Assembly (NCBI GenBank): GCA_040379385.1
Contig: JBEILF010000076.1
Location: 1 to 11,863 of the forward strand
DNA length: 11,863 nucleotides
From: UKL13-2 sp040379385
Lineage (GTDB): Bacteria; Pseudomonadota; Gammaproteobacteria; Burkholderiales; Usitatibacteraceae
Direction: 5' to 3'
Shown here in pieces: positions 1 through 7,162 of this stretch. A model generated the notes under the pieces. That model saw only the letters and a list, made by a program, of their open reading frames with translations, was not told the DNA's origin and ran no database searches. Within the stretch, counting starts at the first letter, position 1, and every line of letters starts with the position of its first letter. The translations under genes and the position numbers were made by a program.

Positions 1-1042
1 CGGCATCGGTGTTGAGAATTTCAACCGTTTGGCCGGACATCGATTTGACCACGTCACCCGGACGAGTCGCTTTGCCACCCGGCATGTTTTCGCAGGTTGG
101 AACCAGCATAACGACGTTTAATGGCAGCTTCATCATGCCGACCATCTTCATCGTGCCCAGCATCGAGCCTGCGCCACACATGTCGTACTTCATTTCGTCC
201 ATCTCGGCGGCTGGCTTGATCGAGATGCCTCCCGTGTCGAAAGTGATCCCTTTGCCAACCAGTACCACCGGCTTGTCGCCTTTTTTCCCGCCATGGTGTT
301 CGAGAACAATGAACTTCGGCGGCTCAGCCGAACCCTGCGAAACCGCGAGCAGGGTGTTCATGCCGAGTTTCTGCATGTCCTTTTTCTCGAGGATGGTCAG
401 CTTGAACTTGTAGTCCTTGGCGAGTTTCTTGGCGGTCTCGGCCAAGTAGGTTGGGGTGGCGATATTGGGTGGAAGATTGCCCAATTCCTTGGTCAGTTGC
501 ATGGCTTCACCGATAGCTTCACCAGCCTTGATCGCCGCCTTCATGGCTTTTTCGTCGACCTTGCCATCGACATGGAAAATCACCGCCTTGCCGACTGACT
601 TAGCATCGGACTTTTTGGTCGCGGTGTAGCGGTAGGCACCGTCGATTGCGGCAATCACCGCCTGCTCAACCTTGTGCGCAATATCCTTGGCGTATTTGGT
701 GCTGAGGGTTAACGTAACATCCGTCACGGCGGTGGCCTTCAGCGCTTTAAAAGCGGCGGTAATCGCTTTGCAGAACGCATGTGCTTCGTAACTTTTTTCC
801 GCACCCAGACCCACCAACAACACGCGCTTGGCGGCAATACCCGCGATACCGTGCAACATCATGGTCGATCCCAACTTGCCGGATATATCGCCATTGTTGG
901 CGGCTGCCGAAATCGCGCCCTTGGACGCCTTGTCCAATTCTATTGCCGCAGGAGCGGCGATTTTTTTTGAGTCCCAGATGCCAACCAAGACACAATCGGT
1001 TTTGATTGCTGAGAGGGCTCCCGCCTTTATGCTAAATTCCAC
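1..1042 (-). CDS. pepA: Leucyl aminopeptidase (M17 family), partial: C-terminus lost at window edge
   Basis: This is a cytosolic M17 metallo-aminopeptidase that releases N-terminal residues from peptides; family members use two metal ions and usually form hexamers. I read 347 codons from a GTG start at 1042-1040. An AGGAG ribosome site lies 6 bases upstream, which decides the start. Residues 1-160 are the divergent N-terminal domain and the catalytic domain follows. Metal and catalytic positions expected from E. coli PepA are present: Lys264 and Asp269 in GKGITFDTGG, Lys276, Asp287, and Asp346 in the NTDA signature, where the window ends. E. coli PepA has about 503 residues, so roughly 150 should lie outside. 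The gene is divergent from lptF, the usual arrangement in proteobacteria. The family call is secure. Any DNA-binding regulatory role, known for E. coli PepA, cannot be judged here. Confidence 0.96.
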   Translation of the reverse strand, partial: MEFSIKAGALSAIKTDCVLVGIWDSKKIAAPAAIELDKASKGAISAAANNGDISGKLGSTMMLHGIAGIAAKRVLLVGLGAEKSYEAHAFCKAITAAFKALKATAVTDVTLTLSTKYAKDIAHKVEQAVIAAIDGAYRYTATKKSDAKSVGKAVIFHVDGKVDEKAMKAAIKAGEAIGEAMQLTKELGNLPPNIATPTYLAETAKKLAKDYKFKLTILEKKDMQKLGMNTLLAVSQGSAEPPKFIVLEHHGGKKGDKPVVLVGKGITFDTGGISIKPAAEMDEMKYDMCGAGSMLGTMKMVGMMKLPLNVVMLVPTCENMPGGKATRPGDVVKSMSGQTVEILNTDA

Positions 1043-1245
1043 TGCGTTCTCCTAGAAGTTTTGTTTGGGAGCAGCGCTGATTTAGGTACCATCGACGGCG
1101 ATGGCATGGTCAAAGTTGCCTTCCGAATGACAGACAAGGCGACCGAGGACCAAAGCTGAATAACCGGCGCTGCAGAGTTGAAATTATCGCTCGTGCAGAC
1201 GACTCCCGTCAAAAGACAACATAACTGGCATCTCCCTGGCCCCAA
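1043..1245. promoter_or_regulatory. Divergent pepA/lptF intergenic region
   Basis: This 203-base gap separates two divergent genes, so promoters for both should lie here. For pepA I see a possible minus-strand -35 box TTGACC (1113-1108) and a weak -10 TACCTA (1088-1083), with a long 19-base spacer. For lptF I found no convincing box pair and no Shine-Dalgarno sequence before its GTG. The location is a strong inference; the exact boxes are tentative. Confidence 0.35.
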
Positions 1246-2331
1246 GTGCAGATATTCCAACGCAGCCTTACCAAGGAATTCACCTCGATCGGACTTAGTG
1301 TGATCAGCGTACTGGTGGCGATCATCGTCACGCACCAACTGATCATCTTTCTTGGGCGCGCTGCCACCGGTACGGTGGAGCCGGAAGCGGTTGTTGCCCT
1401 GATCGGCTTCGCCCTGTTGGCTTACCTGCCTGTCTTGCTGGCGCTGGCACTGTTCATTTCGGTATGGCTGGCGCTATCAAGGAGTTACCGGGAGAGCGAG
1501 ATGCCGGTCTGGTTTTCGTCCGGTCTTTCTATCATGGCATGGGTCAAGCCTGTTTTGTCTTTCGCCGCACCGATTGCCTTGGTAACGGCGATTCTCAGCA
1601 CGGTGCTGACCCCTTGGGCATTGCGCACGAGCGCGGAGTATGAGCGGCTGTTGCGTAACAAAGATGATGTCGCACGGATTGCGCCGGGAAGTTTTATCGA
1701 GGCGCGAGATTCAAGCCGGGTGTTTTTTGTCGATAACACGGCAGCCGATACGGGGGCGGTGAACAATGTCTTCGTGCAGTACAACCAAAATGGTCGTTTT
1801 GGCGTCGTTGTGGCCGCAAAGGGGCAGACTGAAATTGCCGCCAACGGCGACAAATTTCTAGTGCTTTCGAACGGTCGACGTTATGAAGGTACGCCGGGCG
1901 CGCTTGATTTCCGGATTGTCGATTTTGCGCGCCAAAAGCTGCGGATAGAGACCAAAGCAGAGCGGGCGCAGGCCCCGTCTAACAAGCAGCTCCCGACCTT
2001 GACGCTGGTGCAAGAGCCCACGCCGGATCGCATTGCAGAGCTGCACTGGCGGCTAGCGCTCCCGGTCGCCGCAGTCATACTGTCGCTACTTGCGATTCCA
2101 TTGTCGTTTGTAAACCCCAGATCCGGCACGTCTTGGAATGGCGTTTTCGCCGTCATCGTGTTCTTTTTGTACTACAACACCCTATCAATTTTCCAAGGCT
2201 GGACCGCGCAGGGAAGCATTCCGGGCTGGCTGGGCGTGACACCAGTGCATATCGGGATGGTGCTTATCCTGGTGTTTTTGTTCTCCAAGCAGCTGTTCGG
2301 CTTTCGATGGCTGGCGTTTGCCCGAAGCTAA
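1246..2331 (+). CDS. lptF: LPS export ABC transporter permease LptF
   Basis: LptF is one of two inner-membrane permease subunits of the LptB2FG transporter, which extracts lipopolysaccharide from the inner membrane and passes it to the periplasmic bridge. The 361-residue protein has the family layout. Three hydrophobic helices lie at about 13-36, 48-77 and 100-123. A periplasmic jellyroll-like domain spans about 140-240. Three more helices lie at about 269-287, 298-319 and 330-350. The N-terminus IFQRSL, the SRSYRESEMPVWFSSGLS stretch after helix 2 and the IPLSFVNPR stretch match LptF homologues as I know them. The start is GTG at 1246; it fits the family N-terminus but has no clear Shine-Dalgarno sequence. 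Unusually, lptG does not follow: the gene ends 19 bases before a terminator that faces it from the tRNA-Ser gene. LptG must be encoded elsewhere if the transporter is complete. Confidence 0.95.
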   Translation: MQIFQRSLTKEFTSIGLSVISVLVAIIVTHQLIIFLGRAATGTVEPEAVVALIGFALLAYLPVLLALALFISVWLALSRSYRESEMPVWFSSGLSIMAWVKPVLSFAAPIALVTAILSTVLTPWALRTSAEYERLLRNKDDVARIAPGSFIEARDSSRVFFVDNTAADTGAVNNVFVQYNQNGRFGVVVAAKGQTEIAANGDKFLVLSNGRRYEGTPGALDFRIVDFARQKLRIETKAERAQAPSNKQLPTLTLVQEPTPDRIAELHWRLALPVAAVILSLLAIPLSFVNPRSGTSWNGVFAVIVFFLYYNTLSIFQGWTAQGSIPGWLGVTPVHIGMVLILVFLFSKQLFGFRWLAFARS

Positions 2332-2350
2332 GCGCCGTCAGTACTACCAA

Positions 2351-2373
2351 TAAAAAAGCCCCTGACGGGGGCT
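2351..2373 (-). terminator. Rho-independent terminator of tRNA-Ser
   Basis: On the minus strand AGCCCC (2373-2368) pairs with GGGGCT (2362-2357) across a 5-base loop and is followed directly by a run of six T. It lies 8 bases past the tRNA 3' end. In the plus direction the same stem is followed only by GTTTC, so it could stop lptF transcripts less efficiently. Confidence 0.85.
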
Positions 2374-2381
2374 GTTTCATG

Positions 2382-2472
<91 letters not shown>

Positions 2473-2955
2473 ATACTCTTCTAAGTTTACCAGAGCTGAC
2501 CCGCCTCATGGAGACTCGCCATGACGTTTGAACCGCTAGCCTGAATATCTCACGCTGTGTCGCCCGCTGCGACGAAGCAAGTTGCCTCGGTACGATTGGC
2601 AGACCAATTTAGATCGTTCCGCATTCGCCGTGGATGCGGGCTGCACGTTCGCTTTCGGACGGGCGTTGCCATGGTTGATAAATTCGCGCCCTCATTCCAC
2701 ACGCAGTTGGCGACCGCGGCGCGCTATGCCGTGGCCATTCAGGCAAATTGTCGTTCGCCTGCTCCCGGCTTTTGAATGCACCCCGTGAAATGTTCGGGCA
2801 AGGGATCACGTTGTCTTTCAGTTGATTCACCGCATCAAAACGTGAAATCAGAAGACGCTCGCGAACAGCAGCTTGGACGCTTGCGCGTAACTTCGTTAGC
2901 GGGTACACAAGTTTGACTTGTGCATCATTGCACATCATGCACCGGCTAAGCTGGG
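2473..2955. other. Intergenic region without a supported gene
   Basis: This stretch of about 480 bases lies between the tRNA-Ser gene and the end of the DUF1841 gene. Several overlapping open frames of 68-109 codons occur on both strands. None has a recognisable domain or signal peptide, and several overlap each other in different frames, as expected of chance frames in GC-rich DNA. The right end (2906-2942) holds small inverted repeats described separately. The left end must hold the tRNA promoter. I see no remnant of lptG, which would be expected beside lptF. Confidence 0.6.
2906..2942. repeat. Clustered inverted repeats downstream of DUF1841
   Basis: A perfect 7-base palindrome CACAAGT-TTG-ACTTGTG (2906-2922) overlaps a second inverted repeat GTGCA-TCAT-TGCAC (2920-2933), and the trinucleotide-rich CATCAT segment then repeats before ATGCAC. 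The cluster starts 14 bases past the DUF1841 stop on the minus strand. It could be a weak terminator, or a transcript-end hairpin for the long minus-strand operon, but no T tract follows in that direction. A protein-binding site is equally possible. Confidence 0.45.
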
Positions 2956-3396
2956 TTACTTCCTAGCGAGACAAGCCAGATACAACCCAGGGTCTGGTGC
3001 CGTTCGGTTGCGCTGGGCATGCCAAATCATTTCGCCCAGACAATCCATCATGGCGTGTTCGGCTGCCTTCACATCGCCCATGCTAATCGCGAGGCGCTGG
3101 TGTTCTGCACGTACGCCGGCTGGTTGGTCGATGGAGACCTGCTCGCGAATCGACAGGTGCATGGACATGTGTAGAAACGGGTTGAGGTCGCCGCTCTCAG
3201 GCAGATAGTCGCGATCGACGTGCCTATCGCGTTGCGAGAGCAGGGCATGGTATTCGGGATGCTCGTTTATGATCTCGACGGCCATCGCTTGCAAGGCAGT
3301 CAGTGGTGCTTGGCTGCTGAATTTCCGCCACGTCTCAAAGAAAAAATCACGTACTTGTTCACGCGTCGGGTTAAACAACGTCGAGCCCCCCGTCAT
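2956..3396 (-). CDS. DUF1841 family protein
   Basis: This is a protein of about 146 residues of unknown function, matching the DUF1841 family from memory of its conserved words: FNPTREQVR at the start, HPEYHALL, NPFLHMSMHL, REQVSIDQPAGVR, and CLGEMIWHAQR near the end. It has no signal peptide or membrane helix, so it is probably cytosolic. The nth stop TAG at 3401-3399 overlaps a GTG at 3399, and an ATG follows at 3396, so translation is probably coupled to nth. A TTG at 3378, seven bases after a GGGGGG run, would place the start right at the family's usual first residue (MFNP) and is a real alternative giving about 140 residues. The family commonly sits behind nth in betaproteobacteria, but its role there is not known to me. 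Confidence 0.88.
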   Translation of the reverse strand: MTGGSTLFNPTREQVRDFFFETWRKFSSQAPLTALQAMAVEIINEHPEYHALLSQRDRHVDRDYLPESGDLNPFLHMSMHLSIREQVSIDQPAGVRAEHQRLAISMGDVKAAEHAMMDCLGEMIWHAQRNRTAPDPGLYLACLARK

Positions 3397-3398
3397 CA

Positions 3399-4058
3399 CT
3401 ATTCGACATAGTCTGCCTTCTTCCTGAAACCACAGATGTCATACACCGGGCACGCACCACACTTGGGCTTTCGCGCGACACACGTGTAGCGACCATGCAG
3501 GATTAACCAGTGATGTGCGTGCATCCTGAATTGATCGGGCACAACCTTCAGCAATTTTTCTTCTACCGCCAGAACATCCTTTCCCGGTGCCATGCCCATG
3601 CGGTTGCTGATACGAAAGATGTGGGTATCGACCGCCATCGTCGGTTGACCAAAGGCGATGTTAAGTACCACGTTGGCCGTCTTTCTACCCACGCCGGGTA
3701 GGGCTTCGAGTGCTTCGCGTGATGATGGCACCTCGCCGCCATGCTGCGCAAGCAAGACTTCGCAAGCCTTGATGACATTCTTCGCTTTGCTGCGGAAGAG
3801 TCCAATCGTTTTGATGTAGTCACTTAGCGTCTCTTCACCGAGCGCAAGTATCGCGGCTGGTGTGTTGGCTAGCGGAAACAACTTTGCAGTGGCTAGGTTG
3901 ACACTTTTATCAGTCGCTTGCGCCGACAAGATGACGGCGATGAGAAGTTCAAACGGCGTTGAGTATTGCAAGTCTGACTTTGGCTGCGGATTGATCTCCT
4001 GCATGCGGCGAAAGAATTCTTGCCGCGCGTCGGCTTTCATGACGTAGGCTTCAGCCAT
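3399..4058 (-). CDS. nth: Endonuclease III (bifunctional DNA glycosylase/AP lyase)
   Basis: Nth removes oxidised pyrimidines and cleaves abasic sites in base excision repair. The 219-residue reading has the helix-hairpin-helix segment LPGVGRKTANVV with catalytic Lys126 and the catalytic Asp144 in VDTHIF. It ends with the C-terminal [4Fe-4S] ligands Cys193, Cys200, Cys203 and Cys209, spaced C-x6-C-x2-C-x5-C. The protein aligns by eye along its whole length with the 211-residue E. coli enzyme. I chose ATG at 4058, which overlaps the end of rsxB by 8 bases. A second ATG at 4040 would give 213 residues, closer to E. coli. The open frame continues upstream to about 4211, but that part lies inside rsxB in another frame and has no Nth similarity. 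It is probably translated in one operon with rsxB and the DUF1841 gene. Confidence 0.96.
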   Translation of the reverse strand: MAEAYVMKADARQEFFRRMQEINPQPKSDLQYSTPFELLIAVILSAQATDKSVNLATAKLFPLANTPAAILALGEETLSDYIKTIGLFRSKAKNVIKACEVLLAQHGGEVPSSREALEALPGVGRKTANVVLNIAFGQPTMAVDTHIFRISNRMGMAPGKDVLAVEEKLLKVVPDQFRMHAHHWLILHGRYTCVARKPKCGACPVYDICGFRKKADYVE

Positions 4059-4623
4059 GGTGGTTTCCCATCTGTGCCAGAGCAGCCGCCTCGCGCGCGG
4101 CGAGTAGGGCGCTGCGCTCAGCGTCATCCCGCGAAAGACGAAAATTGTGAAAATTAAAACGTTGCCGTGCGGTATCGGCATCGAACATCGCTGGATGAGT
4201 TTTGTCGTCAATCATCGTGATGCAATCAACCGGGCACGCCGGGATGCATAACTCGCAAGCGGTACAAAACTGTGGCATGACGCTATGCATGTATTTGTTT
4301 GCGCCAACGATGGCGTCGGTCGGGCAGGGCTTTAGGCATTTTGCACAGCCGATACAAGTTTCCTCATCGATCATCGCAACACGGTGCGGTTGTGTAGCGC
4401 CACACAACGGGTCGAGCGGAAGTATTTCCGTGTCGAGCAGCGCAGCCAGCGCGGCGATACCCGTCTCGCCCCCGGGTGGGCAGCGGTTGATCGGTGCCTC
4501 GTTGGCGGCAATCGCCTCGGCATAGGGCATACAGCCCTGATAGCCGCACTTGGTGCATTGCGTCTGCGGCAAGATCGCATCGATCTGTTTGGCGAGCGCG
4601 AACGTATCGGTCATCCGCGTCAT
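4051..4623 (-). CDS. rsxB: RsxB/RnfB-like electron transport iron-sulfur protein
   Basis: This is a 190-residue polyferredoxin-like protein. The N-terminal cluster motif has Cys23, Cys26, Cys31 and Cys48 (CTKCGYQGC, then NRCPPGG), as in the Fe-S domain of RnfB/RsxB. Two [4Fe-4S] ferredoxin motifs follow, each C-x2-C-x2-C-x3-CP, at Cys90-Cys100 and Cys120-Cys130. Enterobacterial RsxB carries an N-terminal membrane helix; this one begins directly at the Fe-S domain, so it is probably soluble. No other rsx/rnf subunit gene is in the window, so it may serve as an electron carrier outside a full Rnf complex. I infer this; the partner is unknown. The start ATG at 4623 overlaps the pyrD stop in an ATGA arrangement; a second ATG at 4614 is possible. 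The downstream nth product also carries an Fe-S cluster. Confidence 0.9.
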   Translation of the reverse strand: MTRMTDTFALAKQIDAILPQTQCTKCGYQGCMPYAEAIAANEAPINRCPPGGETGIAALAALLDTEILPLDPLCGATQPHRVAMIDEETCIGCAKCLKPCPTDAIVGANKYMHSVMPQFCTACELCIPACPVDCITMIDDKTHPAMFDADTARQRFNFHNFRLSRDDAERSALLAAREAAALAQMGNHHG

Positions 4624-5630
4624 TGAATCTGCCTTGCGCAATCGGCGACGAGTTGTGGCCCCCTGTAGATGAAGCCAGTATAGATCTGTACGAGTGAAGC
4701 GCCGGCGTTGATTTTTTGTTGCGCGTCGTCAGCCGACATGATGCCGCCCACGCCGATCACGGGGATGTTTCCCTTGAGCTGTTTCACCAGCTCGCGCAGG
4801 ATTTCGGTTGAGGGGGAAAACAGCGGACGTCCAGACAACCCGCCTGCCTCTGTCGCGTGTTTGAGTCCCGTCACGGCGTCACGCGAAACCGTGGTGTTGG
4901 TAGCAATTGCGCCTTCGAACCCATATTGCAACAGCAGCGCGGCGACATCACGAATTGCGGCAAGGTTCAAGTCGGGAGCGATCTTTAGCAGTAGCGGGAC
5001 TTGGCGTCTATGCTGTTTTGCCAGCGTTTGTTGTTCGGCTTTGAGGGCGGCTAGCAGTTGTTCGAGTTGTGCGGCGGCTTGCAAATCACGCAATCCTTTA
5101 GTGTTCGGCGAGGAAACATTGACTGTGACATAACTCGCATGTGGAAATACCCCGCGCAGGCAGGTCACATAGTCATCGACTGCATTGTGATTGGGGGTAT
5201 CGAAGTTTTTGCCGATATTGAGCCCCAGCACGCCTTTGTATTTGGCGCGGGCAACATTGACCAAGAACGCATCGAGACCTTGGTTGTTGAATCCAAGACG
5301 ATTGATCAAGGCGTCGCGCGCAGGCAAACGAAACATCCGTGGCTTGGGGTTACCCGGTTGTGGTCGCGCGGTGACGGTGCCGACCTCGATGAAACCAAAA
5401 CCCATCGCTGCCAAGGCGTCGATGTACTCACCATTCTTGTCGAGACCAGCGGCTAAGCCCACCGCGTTATCAAATGAAAGTCCAAGCAGGGTGCGCGGTT
5501 TCAACACTTTTTGCCCGAAAACGCCCGCCAGATGGCAACTTTCTAGTTTCTTAAGACTCTTTAGCGCAACATCGTGCGCGAGCTCGGGGTCGAGTTTAAA
5601 GAGTGCGCTACGGGCAATGGAATACAACAC
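4620..5630 (-). CDS. pyrD: Dihydroorotate dehydrogenase, quinone-dependent (class 2)
   Basis: PyrD oxidises dihydroorotate to orotate with FMN and passes electrons to quinone; it is the fourth step of UMP synthesis and acts at the inner membrane. The 336-residue reading equals the length of E. coli PyrD. It shows the class 2 N-terminal extension, GLAAGLDKNGE, GFGFIEVGTVTARPQPGN, the catalytic-loop NVSSPNTKGLR (Ser173-Ser174), KIAPDL, TNTT, GGLSGRPL, GVGGI and the C-terminal phosphate-binding GASLVQIYTGF. I chose GTG at 5630 because AAGG lies 8 bases upstream and the N-terminus then matches the family (LYSIARSALFKLDPE). A TTG at 5657 in the same frame would add nine residues. The gene ends in a 4-base overlap with rsxB and starts 75 bases after bpt, the widest gap in the minus-strand run, where an internal promoter could lie. 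Confidence 0.95.
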   Translation of the reverse strand: MLYSIARSALFKLDPELAHDVALKSLKKLESCHLAGVFGQKVLKPRTLLGLSFDNAVGLAAGLDKNGEYIDALAAMGFGFIEVGTVTARPQPGNPKPRMFRLPARDALINRLGFNNQGLDAFLVNVARAKYKGVLGLNIGKNFDTPNHNAVDDYVTCLRGVFPHASYVTVNVSSPNTKGLRDLQAAAQLEQLLAALKAEQQTLAKQHRRQVPLLLKIAPDLNLAAIRDVAALLLQYGFEGAIATNTTVSRDAVTGLKHATEAGGLSGRPLFSPSTEILRELVKQLKGNIPVIGVGGIMSADDAQQKINAGASLVQIYTGFIYRGPQLVADCARQIQ

Positions 5631-5705
5631 GGGGAGCGCCTTGGTATCGGTAGTCAATAACCCCGATTTTAGTCGAGTGCTGGAGCTGCCGACAGTAGCA
5701 TGAAA

Positions 5706-6425
5706 CTAAAGCGGCCCCCAGACGCCCTTGTTGAGGCCTTCAATGGGCCGGAAGTTTGCCTTGTAGTTCATCTTGCGGCTTTCTCGGATCCAATAGCCTA
5801 GGTAGACGTAGGGCAATGCACGGCGCTTGGCTTCGGCGAGCTGCCACAAGATGCTGGCAGTGCCATAACTTCGGTGATCATCCGCCGGCTCGTAGAAGGT
5901 GTAAACCGATGATAGCCCGTCAACCAATTCGTCGATGATCGAGATCATCTTCAGCTTGCCATGCTCGCGAAACTCAACCAGTTTGCTGGCGACATTGCTT
6001 TGCAACAGGAAGTGGGAATACTGCTCGCGCGAGTCGTGGTCCATGCCGCCACCCTGATGGCGGGCCGATTGGTAACGACGATACAATGCGTAGTGCTCGT
6101 GTGAGAAGCGCAAGTCGGTGACACGAACAGTCAACGTGTCGAGCTGTTTTGCCACACGCCGCTGACTGCGGTTTGGCTGAAATGCCTCGGAAAGTACCCG
6201 CACTGCGATACAAGCGCGGCAATGGTCACACAAGGGCCGGTAGGTAAACGCACCGCTCCGCCGAAAGCCCGCAGAAACCAGCGCGCTATACGCGTTTGTA
6301 TCGATCAAGTAGCTGGGCGTGGCGACCTGCGAGCGCGCCAGACGGCCCGGCAGATAACTGCACGGATAGGGTGCCGTCGCGTAGAACTGCAAATTAGCAA
6401 ACGGTAAGTCGTTGAGTCGCGACAT
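5706..6425 (-). CDS. bpt: Aspartate/glutamate leucyltransferase (Bpt; arginyltransferase-like)
   Basis: Bpt moves leucine from Leu-tRNA onto proteins that begin with Asp or Glu, marking them for ClpS/ClpAP degradation in the bacterial N-degron pathway. The 239-residue protein shows the conserved N-terminal PCSYLPGR, the cysteine-bearing segment YRPLCDHCRACIAVRV (Cys66, Cys69, Cys72), LYRRYQSARH, the FYEP and YGTASILW region, YLGYWI and the ending MNYKANFRPIEG. These mark the ATE/Bpt family; Bpt rather than eukaryotic-type arginyltransferase is inferred from the bacterial context and short length. The ATG at 6425 lies 7 bases after the aat stop, so the two N-degron transferases are probably co-translated. 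Confidence 0.93.
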   Translation of the reverse strand: MSRLNDLPFANLQFYATAPYPCSYLPGRLARSQVATPSYLIDTNAYSALVSAGFRRSGAFTYRPLCDHCRACIAVRVLSEAFQPNRSQRRVAKQLDTLTVRVTDLRFSHEHYALYRRYQSARHQGGGMDHDSREQYSHFLLQSNVASKLVEFREHGKLKMISIIDELVDGLSSVYTFYEPADDHRSYGTASILWQLAEAKRRALPYVYLGYWIRESRKMNYKANFRPIEGLNKGVWGPL

Positions 6426-6432
6426 TGGCCTG

Positions 6433-7146
6433 TTAGAAGGTGGGAGTTGTGGCCAAACAAGGTTGCCAAGCGGAACGGCGGTCGTCTAATTCACTTGAGT
6501 TTATCAACTCGGCTAGCCGTTGCAAGAATTCTGCACGGGGAATAGGGCGTGCGCCAAAACTGGCGAGGTGGCGGGTTTGCTGCTGGCAATCGATGAGCTG
6601 AAAGCCGTCGCGGGTTAGTTTATCGACTAAAGTGGCAAACGCGACTTTGGAAGCGTCGGTTTTGCGCGTGAACATTGATTCACCAAAAAAGACTTGGCCG
6701 ATCGCCACCCCGTACAAGCCGCCGACCAATTCATTGCCCGCCCAACTTTCCACCGAATGCGCGAAGCCCTGATTGTGAAGCAGGGTATAGGCGTCCTGAA
6801 TCTGCTTGACGATCCAGGTGCCGCCTCCGGGCTCACGCGGCGCCGCACAGTTTTCGATCACGCGTCGAAAGGCGACATTAAAGGTCACTTCAAACTTTTG
6901 CTGCCGTATGGTTTTTGCCAGCGAGCGGGATAACTTGAACTCCTCCGGGAACAATACCATGCGCGGGTCTGGTGTCCACCAGAGAATCGGTTGCCCGTCG
7001 GAAAACCAGGGGAAGATCCCCTGTGAATACGCTGCTACGATGGTCGCCGGACGCAGATCGCCACCAGCGCAGAGCAAACCGTCCGGATCGACCAGCGCGG
7101 TATTCGGGCTGGGGAAACGCGCGCCGCGTGTGATCCAAGGGATCAA
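6433..7146 (-). CDS. aat: Leucyl/phenylalanyl-tRNA--protein transferase
   Basis: Aat attaches Leu or Phe from aminoacyl-tRNA to proteins starting with Arg or Lys, creating primary N-degrons for ClpS. The 237-residue reading is close to the 234 of E. coli Aat. Family words are all present: IPWITRGARFPSP at the start, GLLCAGGDL, AYSQGIFPWF, WWTPDPRMVL, HSVESW, LVGGLYG, FFGESMF, SKVAF and the IDCQ segment. The open frame runs up to about 7392, but that extension overlaps the preceding gene in another frame and bears no Aat similarity. The only suitable start near the homologous N-terminus is TTG at 7146, preceded by a GGGA stretch 6 bases away. It begins 16 bases after the Rieske-like gene and is followed 7 bases later by bpt. 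Confidence 0.94.
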   Translation of the reverse strand: MIPWITRGARFPSPNTALVDPDGLLCAGGDLRPATIVAAYSQGIFPWFSDGQPILWWTPDPRMVLFPEEFKLSRSLAKTIRQQKFEVTFNVAFRRVIENCAAPREPGGGTWIVKQIQDAYTLLHNQGFAHSVESWAGNELVGGLYGVAIGQVFFGESMFTRKTDASKVAFATLVDKLTRDGFQLIDCQQQTRHLASFGARPIPRAEFLQRLAELINSSELDDRRSAWQPCLATTPTF

Positions 7147-7162
7147 GGATGTTCCCGGCTGA

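Noticed and set aside
9..413. 134-codon plus-strand frame
   Set aside because: It is antisense to the pepA catalytic domain.
2609..2938. 109-codon minus-strand frame between tRNA-Ser and DUF1841
   Set aside because: It has no recognisable domain or ribosome site and a composition typical of chance frames, and it overlaps plus-strand frames of similar quality. It was kept only as an unexplained region.
4059..4211. N-terminal extension of nth by about 50 residues
   Set aside because: It lies inside the strongly supported rsxB frame and has no similarity to Nth N-termini.
5191..5703. 170-codon plus-strand frame
   Set aside because: It is antisense to pyrD and carries no domain signal.
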